56,237 nucleotides of DNA from Pygmaiobacter massiliensis (GCA_022778585.1 JALFTI010000013.1:1-56237); one strand, 5' to 3'. Shown: positions 34,004-44,840, numbered from the stretch's first letter. Translations and numbers: made by a program. Notes: a model not told the origin generated them from the sequence alone.

Positions 34004-34636
34004 ATGCAAAAAGGTATTATCGGCAAGAAACTGGGCATGACCCAGCTGTTCGATGAAAACGGCAAGGTCATCCCTGTCACCATCGTCGAGGCTGGTCCGT
34101 GCGTTGTGGTCCAGAAGAAGACCGAAGAGAGCGACGGCTACTGCGCCGTGCAGCTGGGCTTTGGCGATGTGAGCGCCAAGAAGGTTACTAAGCCTGCCAA
34201 GGGCCACTTCGAAAAGGCGAATGTCGCCCCCAAGAAGACCCTGCGCGAGTTCCGCTTTGACGACATCAGCGCACTTTCGGTTGGCGATATCATTAAGGCT
34301 GACGCCTTCGCCGCCGGCGACCATGTGGATGTGGTCGGCTTCAGCAAGGGCAAAGGCTACGCCGGTACCATTAAGCGGTTCAACGGCCACCGCCTGCGCG
34401 AAAGCCACGGCACCGGCCCTGTGGCCCGCCACGCCGGTTCCAACGGTTCCTGCTCCACCCCCAGCCGTGTGTTTAAGGGCAAAAAGCTGCCCGGCCACCT
34501 GGGCACCGAGCGGGTCACTGTGCAGAACCTGACCGTCGTGAAAATTGACCCCGAAAATAATCTGATCGCTATTAAGGGCGCTGTGCCCGGCGCGAAGGGC
34601 AGCGTTGTCACCCTGAGCGATAGCGTGAAGGCGTAA
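34004..34636 (+). CDS. rplC: 50S ribosomal protein L3
   Basis: 210 residues. The start [23 protein letters not shown] and the basic central loop with [30 protein letters not shown] are those of L3, an early-assembly 23S rRNA binder reaching toward the peptidyl-transferase centre. AGGAGGCAAAG lies ahead of the ATG. Confidence 0.98.
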   Translation: MQKGIIGKKLGMTQLFDENGKVIPVTIVEAGPCVVVQKKTEESDGYCAVQLGFGDVSAKKVTKPAKGHFEKANVAPKKTLREFRFDDISALSVGDIIKADAFAAGDHVDVVGFSKGKGYAGTIKRFNGHRLRESHGTGPVARHAGSNGSCSTPSRVFKGKKLPGHLGTERVTVQNLTVVKIDPENNLIAIKGAVPGAKGSVVTLSDSVKA

Positions 34637-34651
34637 AGGAGGAAAGCTACA

Positions 34652-35278
34652 ATGGCGAAATTTGATGTTATGGATATGTCCGGCAAGAAAGTTTCCGAGA
34701 TCGAGCTTTCCGACGCCATCTTTGGTATTGAGCCCAACGAGCGTGTCATGCACGCGGCTGTGGTGAACTTCCTCGCCAACCAGCGCCAGGGCACCCAGTC
34801 TACCAAGACCCGCAGCGAAGTTTCCGGCGGCGGCATCAAGCCGTGGCGTCAGAAAGGTACCGGCCGCGCCCGTCAGGGTTCCACCCGCTCTCCGCAGTGG
34901 ACCCACGGCGGCATTGCCCTGGGCCCCAAGCCCCGTGATTACAGCTACCGGCTGAACAAGAAGGTGAAGCGTTTGGCGCTGTTCAGCGCACTGAGCGCCA
35001 AGGCCAAGGCCGGCGATGTGGTCGTGATTGAAAAGTTCGACCTGCCCGAGTATAAGACCAAGACCGTGGCCGCCATGCTGGCTGCCGTGGGCGCCACCGG
35101 CAAGAGCCTGATCGTGGCCCCCGAGGTGGACTCGAAGCTGGTCAAGAGCGCCGGCAACATTGCGGGCGTGAAGACCTCGGTTGCCACCGCTTTGAATGTG
35201 TACGACATTCTGAATGCCGGCAAGTTCGTTATGAGCGTGGACGCCGCCAAAAAGCTGGAGGAGGTATTCGCGAAATGA
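34652..35278 (+). CDS. rplD: 50S ribosomal protein L4
   Basis: 208 residues. The tunnel-lining extended loop appears as STKTRSEVSGGGIKPWRQKGTGRARQGSTRSPQW. In E. coli L4 also represses this operon, so it is one candidate regulator of the leader at 33294-33595. It overlaps rplW by ATGA. Confidence 0.98.
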   Translation: MAKFDVMDMSGKKVSEIELSDAIFGIEPNERVMHAAVVNFLANQRQGTQSTKTRSEVSGGGIKPWRQKGTGRARQGSTRSPQWTHGGIALGPKPRDYSYRLNKKVKRLALFSALSAKAKAGDVVVIEKFDLPEYKTKTVAAMLAAVGATGKSLIVAPEVDSKLVKSAGNIAGVKTSVATALNVYDILNAGKFVMSVDAAKKLEEVFAK

Positions 35279-35571
35279 AAGTTGCAGCACAGGAGATCAT
35301 CCTGAAGCCGGTCATCACCGAAGCTTCCATGGAGAACATGCAGCAGAAAAAATACACCTTCAAGGTGGCCGTGGACGCCACCAAGATCGACATCGCCCGC
35401 GCCTGCGAGGAGCTGTTCGGTGTGAAGGTTGACAAGGTCAACACCATCAATGTGCGCGGCCGCTATCGCCGCCAGGGTGCCCACGCGGGTTACACCGCCG
35501 CTTCCAAAAAGGCCATCGTCACCCTGACAAAGGACTCCAAGACCATTGCCTTCTTTGACAGCATGCTGTAA
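35275..35571 (+). CDS. rplW: 50S ribosomal protein L23
   Basis: 98 residues. EIILKPVITEASMENMQQKKYTFKVAVDATKIDI is typical; L23 lies at the tunnel exit and docks trigger factor and SRP. Its start overlaps the rplD stop. A 96-bp spacer without a clear terminator follows. Confidence 0.98.
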   Translation: MKVAAQEIILKPVITEASMENMQQKKYTFKVAVDATKIDIARACEELFGVKVDKVNTINVRGRYRRQGAHAGYTAASKKAIVTLTKDSKTIAFFDSML

Positions 35572-35667
35572 GCGGAAAGCGTTTGGTTGACCTTTTAAAG
35601 GGCGCTTTTAGCCCTTTCGTATGGGGCGTATGACCCCGCAAATCTCATAAGGAGAGTGAAATAAGTA

Positions 35668-36501
35668 ATGGCCATCAAAAAATATAAACCGACGACCCCG
35701 GGCCGCCGCGGTATGACGGTCACCGATTATTCCGGCCTGTCCAAGGTTGAGCCGGAGAGAAGCCTGCTTGAGCCCATGAAGCACAAGAGCGGCCGCAACA
35801 ACACCGGCCGCATCACCGTTCGCCACCACGGCGGCGGCAACCGCACCAAGTACCGCGTCATCGACTTTAAGCGCAAAAAGCTGGATGTCGTTGCCGAGGT
35901 GAAAACCCTGGAGTACGATCCCAACCGTTCGGCTCACATCGCCCTGATCCAGTACGAGGACGGCGAGAAGGCCTACATTATTGCCCCCGAAGGCCTGAAG
36001 GTTGGCGACAAGGTAATGAACGGCCCCAACGCCGACATTAAGCCCGGCAACTGCCTGCCGTTTGCCAACATTCCGGTTGGTACCATCATCCACAATGTGG
36101 AGCTGTACCCCGGCAAGGGCGCCCAGCTGGTGCGTTCGGCTGGCAACATGGCTCAGCTGATGGCAAAGGAAAACGGCTACGCCCTGGTGCGTCTGCCCTC
36201 CGGCGAAATGCGCAACATTCCGCTGAACTGCGTGGCCACCATTGGCCAGGTGGGCAATGTGGACCACGAGAATGTAAACCTGGGCAAGGCTGGCCGCAAA
36301 CGGCATATGGGTTGGAGACCCACCGTGCGCGGTTCCGTTATGAACCCCTGTGACCACCCCCACGGCGGCGGCGAGGGCAAGAGCCCTGTGGGCCGTCCCA
36401 GCCCGGTTACTCCCTGGGGCAAACCCACTATGGGCTACAAGACCCGCAAGCACCACAACCGCTCTGACAAGTTCATTGTCAAGCGCGCCGAAAAGAGATA
36501 A
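35668..36501 (+). CDS. rplB: 50S ribosomal protein L2
   Basis: 277 residues. The C-terminal [20 protein letters not shown] segment carries the conserved histidine region near the peptidyl-transferase centre. The N-terminus [16 protein letters not shown] is standard. AAGGAGAGTG lies ahead of the ATG. Confidence 0.98.
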   Translation: MAIKKYKPTTPGRRGMTVTDYSGLSKVEPERSLLEPMKHKSGRNNTGRITVRHHGGGNRTKYRVIDFKRKKLDVVAEVKTLEYDPNRSAHIALIQYEDGEKAYIIAPEGLKVGDKVMNGPNADIKPGNCLPFANIPVGTIIHNVELYPGKGAQLVRSAGNMAQLMAKENGYALVRLPSGEMRNIPLNCVATIGQVGNVDHENVNLGKAGRKRHMGWRPTVRGSVMNPCDHPHGGGEGKSPVGRPSPVTPWGKPTMGYKTRKHHNRSDKFIVKRAEKR

Positions 36502-36516
36502 GGAGGGGAGAGCAAC

Positions 36517-36789
36517 ATGGGTAGAAGTGTTAAAAAAGGACCTTTTGTACAGCCGGCTCTGCTCAAACGCGTGAACGAGATGAACGCCGCCGGTGAGAAG
36601 CGGGTTCTGAAAACCTGGAGCCGCGCCTCTACGATTTTCCCGCAGTTCGTGGGCCACACCTTTGCGGTGCACGACGGCCGCAAGCATGTGCCCGTCTATG
36701 TGACCGAGGATATGGTCGGCCACAAGCTGGGCGAGTTCGCACCGACCCGGACCTTTAAGGGCCACGGCGGTTCGAAGACCACGAAGTAA
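36517..36789 (+). CDS. rpsS: 30S ribosomal protein S19
   Basis: 90 residues. [18 protein letters not shown] starts it and [14 protein letters not shown] ends it, both typical. S19 is in the 30S head with S13. AAGGAGGGGAG precedes the ATG, 15 bp after rplB. Confidence 0.98.
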   Translation: MGRSVKKGPFVQPALLKRVNEMNAAGEKRVLKTWSRASTIFPQFVGHTFAVHDGRKHVPVYVTEDMVGHKLGEFAPTRTFKGHGGSKTTK

Positions 36790-36807
36790 GGAGGAGGAAT
36801 TCACAAC

Positions 36808-37146
36808 ATGGAAGCAAGAGCGAAATTGAGCTATGCTCGCATCTCGCCGCGCAAGGTGTCCATTGTTCTGGATCTGATCCGGAATAAGCCCCTGGATGAA
36901 GCGCTGGCTATTTTGCAGTACACCCCGAAGGCCGCCTCCGAGCTCCTTTACAAGCTGGTAAAATCTGCTGCGGCCAACGCGCAGACCAACCACAACATGG
37001 ACAAAAACAGCCTGTATGTGGCCGAGTGCTTTGTTACCCCGGGCCCCACGCTGAAGCGTGTAATGCCCCGCGCACAGGGCCGTGCGTACCGCATCCTCAA
37101 GAGGACCAGCCACATTACCGTGGTCCTCAAAGAGAAAGAAATGTAA
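36808..37146 (+). CDS. rplV: 50S ribosomal protein L22
   Basis: 112 residues. [24 protein letters not shown] is the family start, and the beta-hairpin [24 protein letters not shown] reaches the exit tunnel. AAGGAGGAGG precedes the ATG. Confidence 0.98.
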   Translation: MEARAKLSYARISPRKVSIVLDLIRNKPLDEALAILQYTPKAASELLYKLVKSAAANAQTNHNMDKNSLYVAECFVTPGPTLKRVMPRAQGRAYRILKRTSHITVVLKEKEM

Positions 37147-37160
37147 GGAGGTAAAACAGC

Positions 37161-37838
37161 ATGGGTCAGAAAGTTAATCCCCACGGTTTTCGTGTTGGCG
37201 TGATCAAAAACTGGGACAGCCGCTGGTTTACCAGTAAAAAAGAATTCGGCGATACCCTCGTCGAGGACTACAAGATCCGCAAGGTCCTGAAAAAGCAGCT
37301 TTACAACGCCGGTGTGCCCAAGATCGAGATCGAGCGCTACACCGACGCCACCGGTTCCGAGATCGTGAAGGTGACCATCTACTGCTCCAAGCCCGGCATG
37401 GTAATTGGCCGCGGCGGCGAGGAGAAGGAGAAGATTGCCGCACAGGTGAGCCGCATGGTGGGCAAAAAGGCCATCATCAATATTGTTGAGGTGAAAAACC
37501 CCGACACCAACGCACAGCTGGTTGCCGAGAACATCGCTTCCCAGCTGGAGCGCCGCATCGCGTTCCGCCGCGCCATGAAGATGAGCATCGGCCGCGCTAT
37601 GCGCCTGGGCGCCAAGGGTATTAAAGCTACCTGCTCTGGCCGTTTGGCCGGCGCCGACATCGCCCGCACCGAGAGCTATCACGAGGGCACCATCCCCCTG
37701 CAGACCCTGCGCGCCGACATCGACTACGGCTTTGCCGAGGCCGATACCACCTACGGCAAGATCGGCGTGAAGGTGTGGATCTACAAGGGCGAAGTGCTGA
37801 AGGGCGCGAAACCTCGCAAAGAAGGAGGCAGCAAGTAA
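37161..37838 (+). CDS. rpsC: 30S ribosomal protein S3
   Basis: 225 residues. [21 protein letters not shown] starts it; the KH domain loop is [12 protein letters not shown] near 74-86. S3 lines the mRNA entry. Its stop TAA shares a base with the rplP start (TAATG). Confidence 0.98.
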   Translation: MGQKVNPHGFRVGVIKNWDSRWFTSKKEFGDTLVEDYKIRKVLKKQLYNAGVPKIEIERYTDATGSEIVKVTIYCSKPGMVIGRGGEEKEKIAAQVSRMVGKKAIINIVEVKNPDTNAQLVAENIASQLERRIAFRRAMKMSIGRAMRLGAKGIKATCSGRLAGADIARTESYHEGTIPLQTLRADIDYGFAEADTTYGKIGVKVWIYKGEVLKGAKPRKEGGSK

Positions 37839-38263
37839 TGCTTTTACCGAAACGAGTAAAATACCGCCGCCAGCAGCGCGGCCGTTTGAAGGGCAAAGCA
37901 ATGCGCGGCAACAAGGTGAACCAGGGCGAGTACGGCCTGCAGGCCCTTGAGCCGGCTTGGATCACCTCGAACCAGATCGAGGCTGCCCGTATCGCCCTGA
38001 CCCGCTACATCAAGCGTGGCGGCCAGGTGTGGATCAAGATCTTCCCCGACAAGCCCGTCACCGAGAAGCCGGCCGAGACCCGCATGGGTTCCGGTAAAGG
38101 CAGCCCCGAGTACTGGGTGGCTGTTGTGAAGCCCGGCCGCGTTCTGTTCGAGATCGCGGGGGTAAGCGAGGAGAATGCCCGCGAGGCCATGCGTCTGGCG
38201 GCCCACAAACTGCCGGTTAAGTGCAAGTTTGTAAAACGAGAGGAAGAGGAGGTTGCTGAATAA
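37838..38263 (+). CDS. rplP: 50S ribosomal protein L16
   Basis: 141 residues. [20 protein letters not shown] at the start and [20 protein letters not shown] later identify it; L16 contacts the A-site tRNA region. The ATG at 37838 follows GAAGGAGG and overlaps the rpsC stop by one base. It overlaps rpmC the same way. Confidence 0.98.
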   Translation: MLLPKRVKYRRQQRGRLKGKAMRGNKVNQGEYGLQALEPAWITSNQIEAARIALTRYIKRGGQVWIKIFPDKPVTEKPAETRMGSGKGSPEYWVAVVKPGRVLFEIAGVSEENAREAMRLAAHKLPVKCKFVKREEEEVAE

Positions 38264-38463
38264 TGAAAGCGAATGAGCTTGCCAAGATGAGCCAGGCCGA
38301 TCTGACCAAGAAGCTCACCGAACTCAAGGAAGAGCTGTTCAACCTGCGTTTTCAGCATGCCATCAACCAGCTCGAAAATCCGCTGCGCATTAAAGCTGTC
38401 AAGAGAGACATTGCCCGCGTGAAAACCGTTCTGCGCGGCATGGAGCTCAAGGACGCCCAGTAA
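38263..38463 (+). CDS. rpmC: 50S ribosomal protein L29
   Basis: 66 residues, all helical: [22 protein letters not shown] is the family core. Its start uses the last base of the rplP stop. L29 lies at the tunnel exit beside L23. Confidence 0.97.
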   Translation: MKANELAKMSQADLTKKLTELKEELFNLRFQHAINQLENPLRIKAVKRDIARVKTVLRGMELKDAQ

Positions 38464-38482
38464 GCAAAGAGGGAGGTAAACT

Positions 38483-38737
38483 ATGGAACGCAACTTACGC
38501 AAAACCCGTACCGGCGTTGTAGTGTCGGACAAGATGGACAAAACCATCGTGGTCGCCATTGTCGACCATGTGGCACACCCCCTCTACAAGAAGATCATCA
38601 AGCGTACCGTGAAGTTCAAGGCCCATGATGAAAACAATGAGGCCCACATCGGTGACCGCGTCATGATTATGGAGACCCGCCCCCTGTCGAAAGACAAGCG
38701 CTGGAGACTGGTCAACATTGTAGAAAAGGCGAAATAA
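38483..38737 (+). CDS. rpsQ: 30S ribosomal protein S17
   Basis: 84 residues. [21 protein letters not shown] and [20 protein letters not shown] are characteristic of this OB-fold protein. AGGGAGGTAAAC precedes the ATG. Confidence 0.98.
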   Translation: MERNLRKTRTGVVVSDKMDKTIVVAIVDHVAHPLYKKIIKRTVKFKAHDENNEAHIGDRVMIMETRPLSKDKRWRLVNIVEKAK

Positions 38738-38766
38738 GCCTGTTACTTTGAAAGGAGGACGCAACT

Positions 38767-39138
38767 GTGGTACAGATGCAAACCTATCTCAAAGTGGCCG
38801 ACAACACCGGTGCAAAAGAACTGATGTGCATTCGTGTGCTGGGCGGTTCCCGCAAGAGATACGCAAACATTGGCGATGTGATTGTCGCTTCTGTTAAGAA
38901 AACCACCCCGGGCGGCGGCATGGTGAAGAAGGGCGATGTGGTGAAGGCCGTTATCGTCCGCAGCAAAAAGGGCCTGCGCCGTGACGACGGTTCCTATATC
39001 CGCTTCGACGAGAACGCGGCCGTGATTATTAAGGAAGACAAGAACCCCCGCGGCACCCGTATTTTTGGACCGGTGGCCCGTGAACTGCGCGAGGGCGGCT
39101 ACCTGAAGATCTTGAGCCTGGCTCCGGAATCGCTGTAA
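38767..39138 (+). CDS. rplN: 50S ribosomal protein L14
   Basis: 123 residues with a GTG start (38767), so it begins [38 protein letters not shown] gives good spacing. L14 forms bridge contacts with 16S rRNA and is the target site of RsfS. Confidence 0.97.
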   Translation: MVQMQTYLKVADNTGAKELMCIRVLGGSRKRYANIGDVIVASVKKTTPGGGMVKKGDVVKAVIVRSKKGLRRDDGSYIRFDENAAVIIKEDKNPRGTRIFGPVARELREGGYLKILSLAPESL

Positions 39139-39150
39139 GGAGGTTTTAAA

Positions 39151-39465
39151 ATGAGCAAAATTCATGTTAAGACCGGCGATACCGTTATGGTCATCAGCGG
39201 TCGTGACCGCGGCAACACCGGCAAGGTGCTGGCGGTCAGCCCGAAAGAGGGCAAGGTCATTGTGGAAGGCCGCAACATGGTCACCAAGCATGTGAAGCCC
39301 CGCCGTGAAGGCGAAACCGGCGGCATTGTGAAGGCCGAAAGCGCCATCTACGCTTCGAAGGTCATGCCGGTTTGCCCCAAGTGCGGCAAGGCCGTGCGGG
39401 TGGGCCACATCCTGAACAATGGCAAAAAAGTGCGCGTCTGCAAAAAGTGCGGCGCCGAATTCTAA
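39151..39465 (+). CDS. rplX: 50S ribosomal protein L24
   Basis: 104 residues: an N-terminal KOW domain (KTGDTVMVISGRDRGNTGKV) and a C-terminal zinc-ribbon-like end with CPKCGK and CKKCGAEF, seen in many Firmicutes L24. L24 starts 50S assembly. AAGGAGG precedes the ATG. Confidence 0.97.
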   Translation: MSKIHVKTGDTVMVISGRDRGNTGKVLAVSPKEGKVIVEGRNMVTKHVKPRREGETGGIVKAESAIYASKVMPVCPKCGKAVRVGHILNNGKKVRVCKKCGAEF

Positions 39466-39480
39466 AGGGAGGAAGTAGAA

Positions 39481-40020
39481 ATGGCAAGACTGAAAGACAA
39501 ATACGCCAGTGAGATCGCTCCCGCCCTGATGACCAAGTTCGGCTACAAGAGCGTGATGCAGATCCCCAAGCTCGACAAGGTCGTCATCAACTGCGGCTGC
39601 GGCGAAGCGCGCGACAACCCGAAGATTATGGACGCCATTTTGGGCGATTTGGCCAAGATTACCGGCCAGAAGCCGGTGGTCTGCAAGGCCAAAAAGTCGG
39701 TGGCAAACTTCAAGCTGCGCGAAGGCCAGCCCATCGGTGCAAAGGTTACCCTGCGCGGCGAGCGCATGTACGAGTTTGTGGACCGGCTGTTCAATGTGGC
39801 CCTGCCCCGTGTGCGCGACTTCCGCGGCATTAACGGCGAGGCTTTCGACGGCCGCGGCAACTACTCTCTGGGTATCCGCGAGCAGCTGATCTTCCCCGAG
39901 ATCGATTATGATAAGATCGACGCCATCCGCGGCATGGACATCGTCTTCGTCACCACCGCCAAGACCGACGAAGAAGCCAAAGAGCTGATCCGTGCGCTGG
40001 GCGCTCCGTTCGCAAACTAA
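39481..40020 (+). CDS. rplE: 50S ribosomal protein L5
   Basis: 179 residues. [40 protein letters not shown] and [21 protein letters not shown] are family blocks. L5 binds 5S rRNA in the central protuberance. GGGAGGAAG precedes the ATG. Confidence 0.98.
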   Translation: MARLKDKYASEIAPALMTKFGYKSVMQIPKLDKVVINCGCGEARDNPKIMDAILGDLAKITGQKPVVCKAKKSVANFKLREGQPIGAKVTLRGERMYEFVDRLFNVALPRVRDFRGINGEAFDGRGNYSLGIREQLIFPEIDYDKIDAIRGMDIVFVTTAKTDEEAKELIRALGAPFAN

Positions 40021-40036
40021 GGGAGGGTTACACGAA

Positions 40037-40222
40037 ATGGCGAAAACATCCATGAAAATCAAGCAGCAGCGCGAGCCGAAGTTCTCGACCCGCGGTTACA
40101 ACCGCTGCAAAATCTGTGGCCGCCCTCACGCTTATCTGCGCAAATATGGCATCTGCCGTATCTGCTTCAGGGAGCTTGCCTATAAGGGCGAGATCCCCGG
40201 CGTAAGGAAAGCAAGTTGGTAA
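40037..40222 (+). CDS. rpsN: 30S ribosomal protein S14, zinc type
   Basis: 61 residues, short zinc-binding form with CKICGR and [22 protein letters not shown]. The ATG at 40037 follows GGGAGGG. The longer zinc-free paralogue is not in the window. Confidence 0.97.
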   Translation: MAKTSMKIKQQREPKFSTRGYNRCKICGRPHAYLRKYGICRICFRELAYKGEIPGVRKASW

Positions 40223-40250
40223 ATCATCTACTTTAAAGGAGGTAACGGCA

Positions 40251-40649
40251 ATGCATATCACCGACCCTATCGCTGATCTGCTCACCCGTATTCGCAATGC
40301 AAGCTCTGCCAAGCATGCCTCGGTAGATGTGCCCGCTTCTAACCTGAAGAAGGCGATCTGCCAGATTTTGTTAGACGAGGGCTACATCAAGGCCATGCAG
40401 GTGAAAGAGGACAACAAGCAGGGCGTTATTACCATCACCCTGAAATACGGCGAAGACAACCTGCCGGCCATTACTGGCCTGCGCCGGGTTTCCAAGCCGG
40501 GCTTGCGCATCTATGCAAACTGCGAAAACATGCCCAAGGTCATGAAGGGCCTTGGCACCGCGATCATTTCCACTTCCAAAGGCGTTATGACCGACAAGGC
40601 TGCCCGTGCTGCGCACTGCGGCGGCGAAGTCCTGGCTTTCGTCTGGTAA
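40251..40649 (+). CDS. rpsH: 30S ribosomal protein S8
   Basis: 132 residues. [15 protein letters not shown] starts it, and [26 protein letters not shown] ends it. S8 binds 16S rRNA and, in E. coli, represses the spc operon. AAAGGAGGTAAC precedes the ATG. Confidence 0.98.
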   Translation: MHITDPIADLLTRIRNASSAKHASVDVPASNLKKAICQILLDEGYIKAMQVKEDNKQGVITITLKYGEDNLPAITGLRRVSKPGLRIYANCENMPKVMKGLGTAIISTSKGVMTDKAARAAHCGGEVLAFVW

Positions 40650-40666
40650 GAAAGGGGTAAACGACA

Positions 40667-41212
40667 ATGTCGAGAATCGGAAGAAAACCCATCGTCATCC
40701 CGGCCGGTGTAGAGGTTGCCATTAACGGCAACGAGATCACCGTGAAGGGCCCCAAGGGCACGGACCATTCCACCATTCACCCGCTGATGACCGTTTCTCA
40801 GCAGGGCAATGAGCTGCTCGTGACCCGTCCCAATGACGACAAGCTGGCCCGCAGCCTGCACGGCCTGACCCGCACCCTCATCAACAACATGGTGGTGGGC
40901 GTGACCAAAGGCTTTAAGAAAGAGCTGGAGATCCAGGGCGTGGGCTACCGCGCAGCCAAGCAGGGCAAGGACCTTGTTATGAACCTGGGCTTCTCGCACC
41001 AGGTTGTCATGCCGGAAATTGAAGGCATCACCATCGAAGTGCCCGATCCCAACCACATCACCGTGCACGGCATCGACAAGCAGCAGGTTGGCCAGTTCGC
41101 CGCGGAGATCCGCGAGAAACGGCCCCCCGAACCCTACAAGGGCAAGGGCATCCGCTATGTTGGCGAGTATGTCATCCGCAAGGAAGGCAAGGCCGGCAAG
41201 GGCGCGAAATAA
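40667..41212 (+). CDS. rplF: 50S ribosomal protein L6
   Basis: 181 residues, two-domain L6: [20 protein letters not shown] at the start and [28 protein letters not shown] at the end. L6 sits near the factor-binding site. AAAGGGG precedes the ATG. Confidence 0.98.
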   Translation: MSRIGRKPIVIPAGVEVAINGNEITVKGPKGTDHSTIHPLMTVSQQGNELLVTRPNDDKLARSLHGLTRTLINNMVVGVTKGFKKELEIQGVGYRAAKQGKDLVMNLGFSHQVVMPEIEGITIEVPDPNHITVHGIDKQQVGQFAAEIREKRPPEPYKGKGIRYVGEYVIRKEGKAGKGAK

Positions 41213-41230
41213 GCAAAGGAGTGAATTAAG

Positions 41231-41590
41231 ATGGTCAACAAGCCGAACAAAAACGAAGCTCGTCTTCGCCGTCACCGCCGTGTTCGCGGTAAGATCAGTG
41301 GCACTGCCTCTTGTCCGCGCCTTGATGTTTTCCGCTCTAACGCCCACATCTACGCCCAGGTGATCGACGACGAGGCCGGTGTAACGCTGGCTTCCGCTTC
41401 CACCATGGACAAAGGGTTCGAGGGCATCGGCAGCAACATCGAAGCCGCCAAGAAGGTCGGCCTTGCGGTTGCCGAGGCCGCCAAGGCCAAGGGCATCACC
41501 AAGGTGGTGTTCGACCGCGGCGGTTATGTCTACCACGGCCGTGTGAAAGCTCTGGCCGAGGGCGCCCGCGAAGGCGGCCTTGAGCTGTAA
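41231..41590 (+). CDS. rplR: 50S ribosomal protein L18
   Basis: 119 residues. [21 protein letters not shown] and [25 protein letters not shown] are typical; L18 binds 5S rRNA with L5. AAAGGAGTG precedes the ATG. Confidence 0.98.
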   Translation: MVNKPNKNEARLRRHRRVRGKISGTASCPRLDVFRSNAHIYAQVIDDEAGVTLASASTMDKGFEGIGSNIEAAKKVGLAVAEAAKAKGITKVVFDRGGYVYHGRVKALAEGAREGGLEL

Positions 41591-41605
41591 GAGGGAGGTA
41601 CTACA

Positions 41606-42139
41606 GTGGCATTCGATAAAGATAGAAAGGGTGGCCGCAACGGCCGCAACAGCGAGGACCAGAACGAATACATCGAGAAGGTCGTCGCCATCAACCGTGT
41701 TTCCAAAACCGTTAAGGGCGGCCGCGTGATGAAGTTCTCCGCGCTGGTCGTTGTGGGCGACGGCAAGGGCAAGATCGGCTACGGCCTGGGCAAGGCCGCC
41801 GAGGTGCCCGAGGCCATTCGCAAGGGCCTGGAAGCCGCCAAAAAGAACATGGTGCAGATCTCCATGCGGGGTACCACCATTCCCCACGACATCATCGGCC
41901 GTTTTGGCGCCGGGCATGTTATTCTGCGTCCGGCTGCCGAAGGTACCGGCCTGATTGCCGGCGGCGCTGTGCGTGCCGTGCTGGAAGCCGCAGGCATTAA
42001 GGATGTTCGTACCAAGTGCGTGCGCACCAACAACCCCTGCAATGTGGTTATCGCCACCTTCGAGGGGCTCAAGAGCCTGCGCACCGCCGAGCAGGTCGCT
42101 GCCCGCCGCGGCAAGACCGTGAAAGAGATCTTGGGTTAA
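41606..42139 (+). CDS. rpsE: 30S ribosomal protein S5
   Basis: 177 residues, GTG start at 41606 after [47 protein letters not shown] is the dsRBD-like N-terminal domain. S5 affects decoding fidelity with S4. Confidence 0.97.
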   Translation: MAFDKDRKGGRNGRNSEDQNEYIEKVVAINRVSKTVKGGRVMKFSALVVVGDGKGKIGYGLGKAAEVPEAIRKGLEAAKKNMVQISMRGTTIPHDIIGRFGAGHVILRPAAEGTGLIAGGAVRAVLEAAGIKDVRTKCVRTNNPCNVVIATFEGLKSLRTAEQVAARRGKTVKEILG

Positions 42140-42152
42140 GGAGGGCTATGAC

Positions 42153-42332
42153 ATGGCAAACATCAATGTGAAACTGGTGCGCAGCCTGGCTGGCTGCACC
42201 AAAACCCAGATCGCCGTTGCCGAGAGCCTGGGCCTGACCCGTGTGGGCAAGGTGAGCGTACAGCCCGACAACGCCGCGACCGCCGGCAAGGTTAAGAAAA
42301 TTTCTCACCTCGTCGAGGTTACCAAAGCGTAA
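42153..42332 (+). CDS. rpmD: 50S ribosomal protein L30
   Basis: 59 residues, a short gene. Translation begins MANINVKLVRSLAGCTKTQI and ends KISHLVEVTKA; family length is about 60. AAGGAGGGC precedes the ATG at 42153. It lies between rpsE and rplO, its normal position. Confidence 0.95.
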   Translation: MANINVKLVRSLAGCTKTQIAVAESLGLTRVGKVSVQPDNAATAGKVKKISHLVEVTKA

Positions 42333-42353
42333 AAGCAAGGAGGTGCACAAACC

Positions 42354-42791
42354 ATGATGATCCACGAACTGAAACCCGCAGAGGGTGCAAATAAGGCCCC
42401 CAAGCGCAAGGGCCGCGGCGCCGGTTCCGGCAGCGGCAAGACCGCTGGTTACGGCCACAAGGGCCAGAAGGCCCGTTCCGGTGCAAAGCGCCCCGGTTTT
42501 GAAGGCGGCCAGATGCCTTTGGCCCGTCGGCTGCCCAAGCGCGGCTTCAACAACATTTTTGCGACTGTCTACTCCACCGTTAAGGTCTGCGACCTGGAGC
42601 GGTTTGAGGACGGCAGCGTGGTCGATACCGCGGCGCTGGTCAACGCCGGCCTCATTAAAAAGGTCAATGACGGCGTAAAGGTGCTGGGCAACGGCGAGCT
42701 GACCAAAAAGCTGACCGTAGAGGCTGCTGCCTTTACTGCCTCCGCGAAAGAAAAAATCGAGAAGGCCGGCGGAAAGGCCGAGGTGAAGTAA
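42354..42791 (+). CDS. rplO: 50S ribosomal protein L15
   Basis: 145 residues. The glycine-rich basic N-terminus with [24 protein letters not shown] and [17 protein letters not shown] is diagnostic. AAGGAGGTGC precedes the ATG at 42354; the next codon is also ATG. secY starts two bases after its stop. Confidence 0.98.
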   Translation: MMIHELKPAEGANKAPKRKGRGAGSGSGKTAGYGHKGQKARSGAKRPGFEGGQMPLARRLPKRGFNNIFATVYSTVKVCDLERFEDGSVVDTAALVNAGLIKKVNDGVKVLGNGELTKKLTVEAAAFTASAKEKIEKAGGKAEVK

Positions 42792-42792
42792 G

Positions 42793-44187
42793 GTGTTCAA
42801 GACCTTCAAAAACGCCTGGCGGATTTCTGATCTGCGCAAGCGTCTGCTCTTCACCCTTGCCATTATCGTTATTTTCCGGCTGGGTGTGGCCATTCCTGTG
42901 CCGTTTTTGGACCCCAGCCAGCTGTCCAGCATGATTGCCGGCAGCGGCAACCTTTTGAGCTATATTAACCTGCTCACCGGCGGCGCCTTCAGCCAGGCGA
43001 CCTTGTTCGCTCTGTCGGTCACCCCCTATATCAACGCGTCCATCATCATTCAGCTGCTTGCGGTGGCCATTCCCGCCCTGGAGCAGCTGCAGAAGGAAGG
43101 CCCCGAAGGCCAGCGCAAGCTGACCCGCATTACCCGCTACACCGGCTGCGCCATTGCCGCGGTGCTGGCGGTGGCCTACTACTTCCTTTTGAAGAACCAG
43201 GGCGCGGTGCTGTATACCGAAGGCTGGCAGATGTGGTTTGCCGCCGTGGTAATCGTGCTGGCTTTCACCGCTGGCTCCATGCTGATCATGTGGCTGGGTG
43301 AGCAGATCGACTCCAAGGGCATCGGTAACGGCATTTCGATTCTGATCTTTGCGGGTATCGTTTCCCGCCTGGGCACTTTGCCCGGCACCGTTTACGGCTA
43401 TATTGTGGGCATTGCAAACGGCTTTGCCGGCAAGGCCGAAGGCGCTACCGAGCTTTCCGAGCTTTTGGGCTCGAGCTACCGGCATATCTATTCCAGTGCC
43501 GAGGGCGAGGTATTCGCTGCCTACCCGTGGTACTACATTGTGTTCCTGGTGGTCATTGCAGTGCTTGCCATCTTGAGCGTAATGTTTATTGTGCTGATGA
43601 CCAGCGCCGAGCGCCGGATTCCGGTGCAGTACGCCAAGCGGGTGGTGGGCCGCAAAATGTATGGCGGGCAGGCCACCCACATCCCCATCAAGGTGAATAT
43701 GAGCGGTGTTATGCCGGTCATCTTCGCGTCGGCCCTCATCAGTATTCCGGGCACCATCAAAAGCCTGTTCTCCATCAACGAGGGCGTTTGGGCCACCATT
43801 TTGGGCTGGTTCAACTACAACATGTGGGGTTACGCCGTCATCTACGCCTTTTTGATCATCGCATTCAACTATTTCTATGTGGCCATTCAGTATAATCCGG
43901 TAGAAATTGCCAATAACCTGCGTAAGAACAATGGCACCATTCCGGGCATCCGGCCCGGCAAGCCCACCACCGACTTCATTGTGAAGGTGCTGAGCAAAAT
44001 CACCTTTATTGGCGCTGCCTTTTTGGTGGTTGTGGCGCTGTTGCCCATTGTGCTGGGCGGCATTACCGGTATGAACATTCAGCTGGGCGGCACCTCGCTT
44101 TTGATCGTGGTGGGTGTTGCGCTGGATACAGCCCGCCAGATGGAAAGCTTTATGCTGATGCGTCACCACAAAGGCTTCCTGGAGTAA
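42793..44187 (+). CDS. secY: Preprotein translocase subunit SecY
   Basis: 464 residues with ten membrane segments. The GTG at 42793 follows GAGGTGAAG within the end of rplO. Seen: the plug-region GSGNLLSYINLLTGGAFSQATLFALSVTPYINASIIIQLL (in pieces), cytoplasmic loop AERRIPVQYAKR with the conserved arginine, and IRPGKPTTDF. SecY is the membrane channel for Sec export. Confidence 0.97.
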   Translation: MFKTFKNAWRISDLRKRLLFTLAIIVIFRLGVAIPVPFLDPSQLSSMIAGSGNLLSYINLLTGGAFSQATLFALSVTPYINASIIIQLLAVAIPALEQLQKEGPEGQRKLTRITRYTGCAIAAVLAVAYYFLLKNQGAVLYTEGWQMWFAAVVIVLAFTAGSMLIMWLGEQIDSKGIGNGISILIFAGIVSRLGTLPGTVYGYIVGIANGFAGKAEGATELSELLGSSYRHIYSSAEGEVFAAYPWYYIVFLVVIAVLAILSVMFIVLMTSAERRIPVQYAKRVVGRKMYGGQATHIPIKVNMSGVMPVIFASALISIPGTIKSLFSINEGVWATILGWFNYNMWGYAVIYAFLIIAFNYFYVAIQYNPVEIANNLRKNNGTIPGIRPGKPTTDFIVKVLSKITFIGAAFLVVVALLPIVLGGITGMNIQLGGTSLLIVVGVALDTARQMESFMLMRHHKGFLE

Positions 44188-44206
44188 GGGAAAGGGGGTA
44201 TTTCCC

Positions 44207-44839
44207 ATGAATATTATTCTGTTGGGTGCTCCCGGTGCCGGTAAAGGCACCATGGCAGATCTGATCTGCCAAAAGCTGGGGATCCCGGTTGTCGGCACCG
44301 GCAACATCATCCGCGAAGCGGTGAAGAACGGTACCGAGATGGGCAAGCTGGCCAAGGACCTGATCGACAAGGGTCAGCTGCTCCCCGACGATATGATCAT
44401 GCAGATCATAAAAGAACGGCTGGCCCAGCCCGACTGCAAAAACGGCTTTATACTGGACGGGGTACCCCGCACAGTGGCACAGGCCGAAGCCATTGAGCAG
44501 CTGGGCATCCAGATTGATAAGGTAATTGACCTGGAAGTGCCGGACGAAGTGATTGTAAAGCGGCTGACCGGCCGGGTGGTATGTGTGAACTGCGGCGCAA
44601 GCTACCATGTAACCCATAACCCCAGTACCGACCCCGAGCGCTGCGACAAGTGCGGCGGCAAGCTGATTGCCCGCAAGGACGATGAGCCCGCAACCGTGCT
44701 GGAGCGCTTGGCGGTATACCACAAACTGACCGAGCCGCTGAAAGATTTTTACGGCCCCCGGGGAAAACTGTTCCCGGTGGTTGGCCAGGACGAGGTGGCT
44801 GACACCGCTGCCCTGGTGTTCCAAGCATTGGAGGCATAA
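44207..44839 (+). CDS. adk: Adenylate kinase, zinc-lid type
   Basis: 210 residues. It interconverts AMP, ADP and ATP. P-loop GAPGAGKGT (7-15), DGVPRTVAQAEAI near 84, and a LID with four cysteines in the form CVNC and CDKC, which bind zinc in Gram-positive Adk. AAAGGGGG precedes the ATG. adk between secY and map is the standard Firmicutes order. Confidence 0.97.
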   Translation: MNIILLGAPGAGKGTMADLICQKLGIPVVGTGNIIREAVKNGTEMGKLAKDLIDKGQLLPDDMIMQIIKERLAQPDCKNGFILDGVPRTVAQAEAIEQLGIQIDKVIDLEVPDEVIVKRLTGRVVCVNCGASYHVTHNPSTDPERCDKCGGKLIARKDDEPATVLERLAVYHKLTEPLKDFYGPRGKLFPVVGQDEVADTAALVFQALEA

Positions 44840-44840
44840 G

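Noticed and set aside
33392-35290. 632-codon open frame antisense to rpsJ-rplC-rplD
   Set aside because: It crosses three certain ribosomal genes and the leader. Similar antisense frames occur under rplB-rpsC and secY, so this is compositional.
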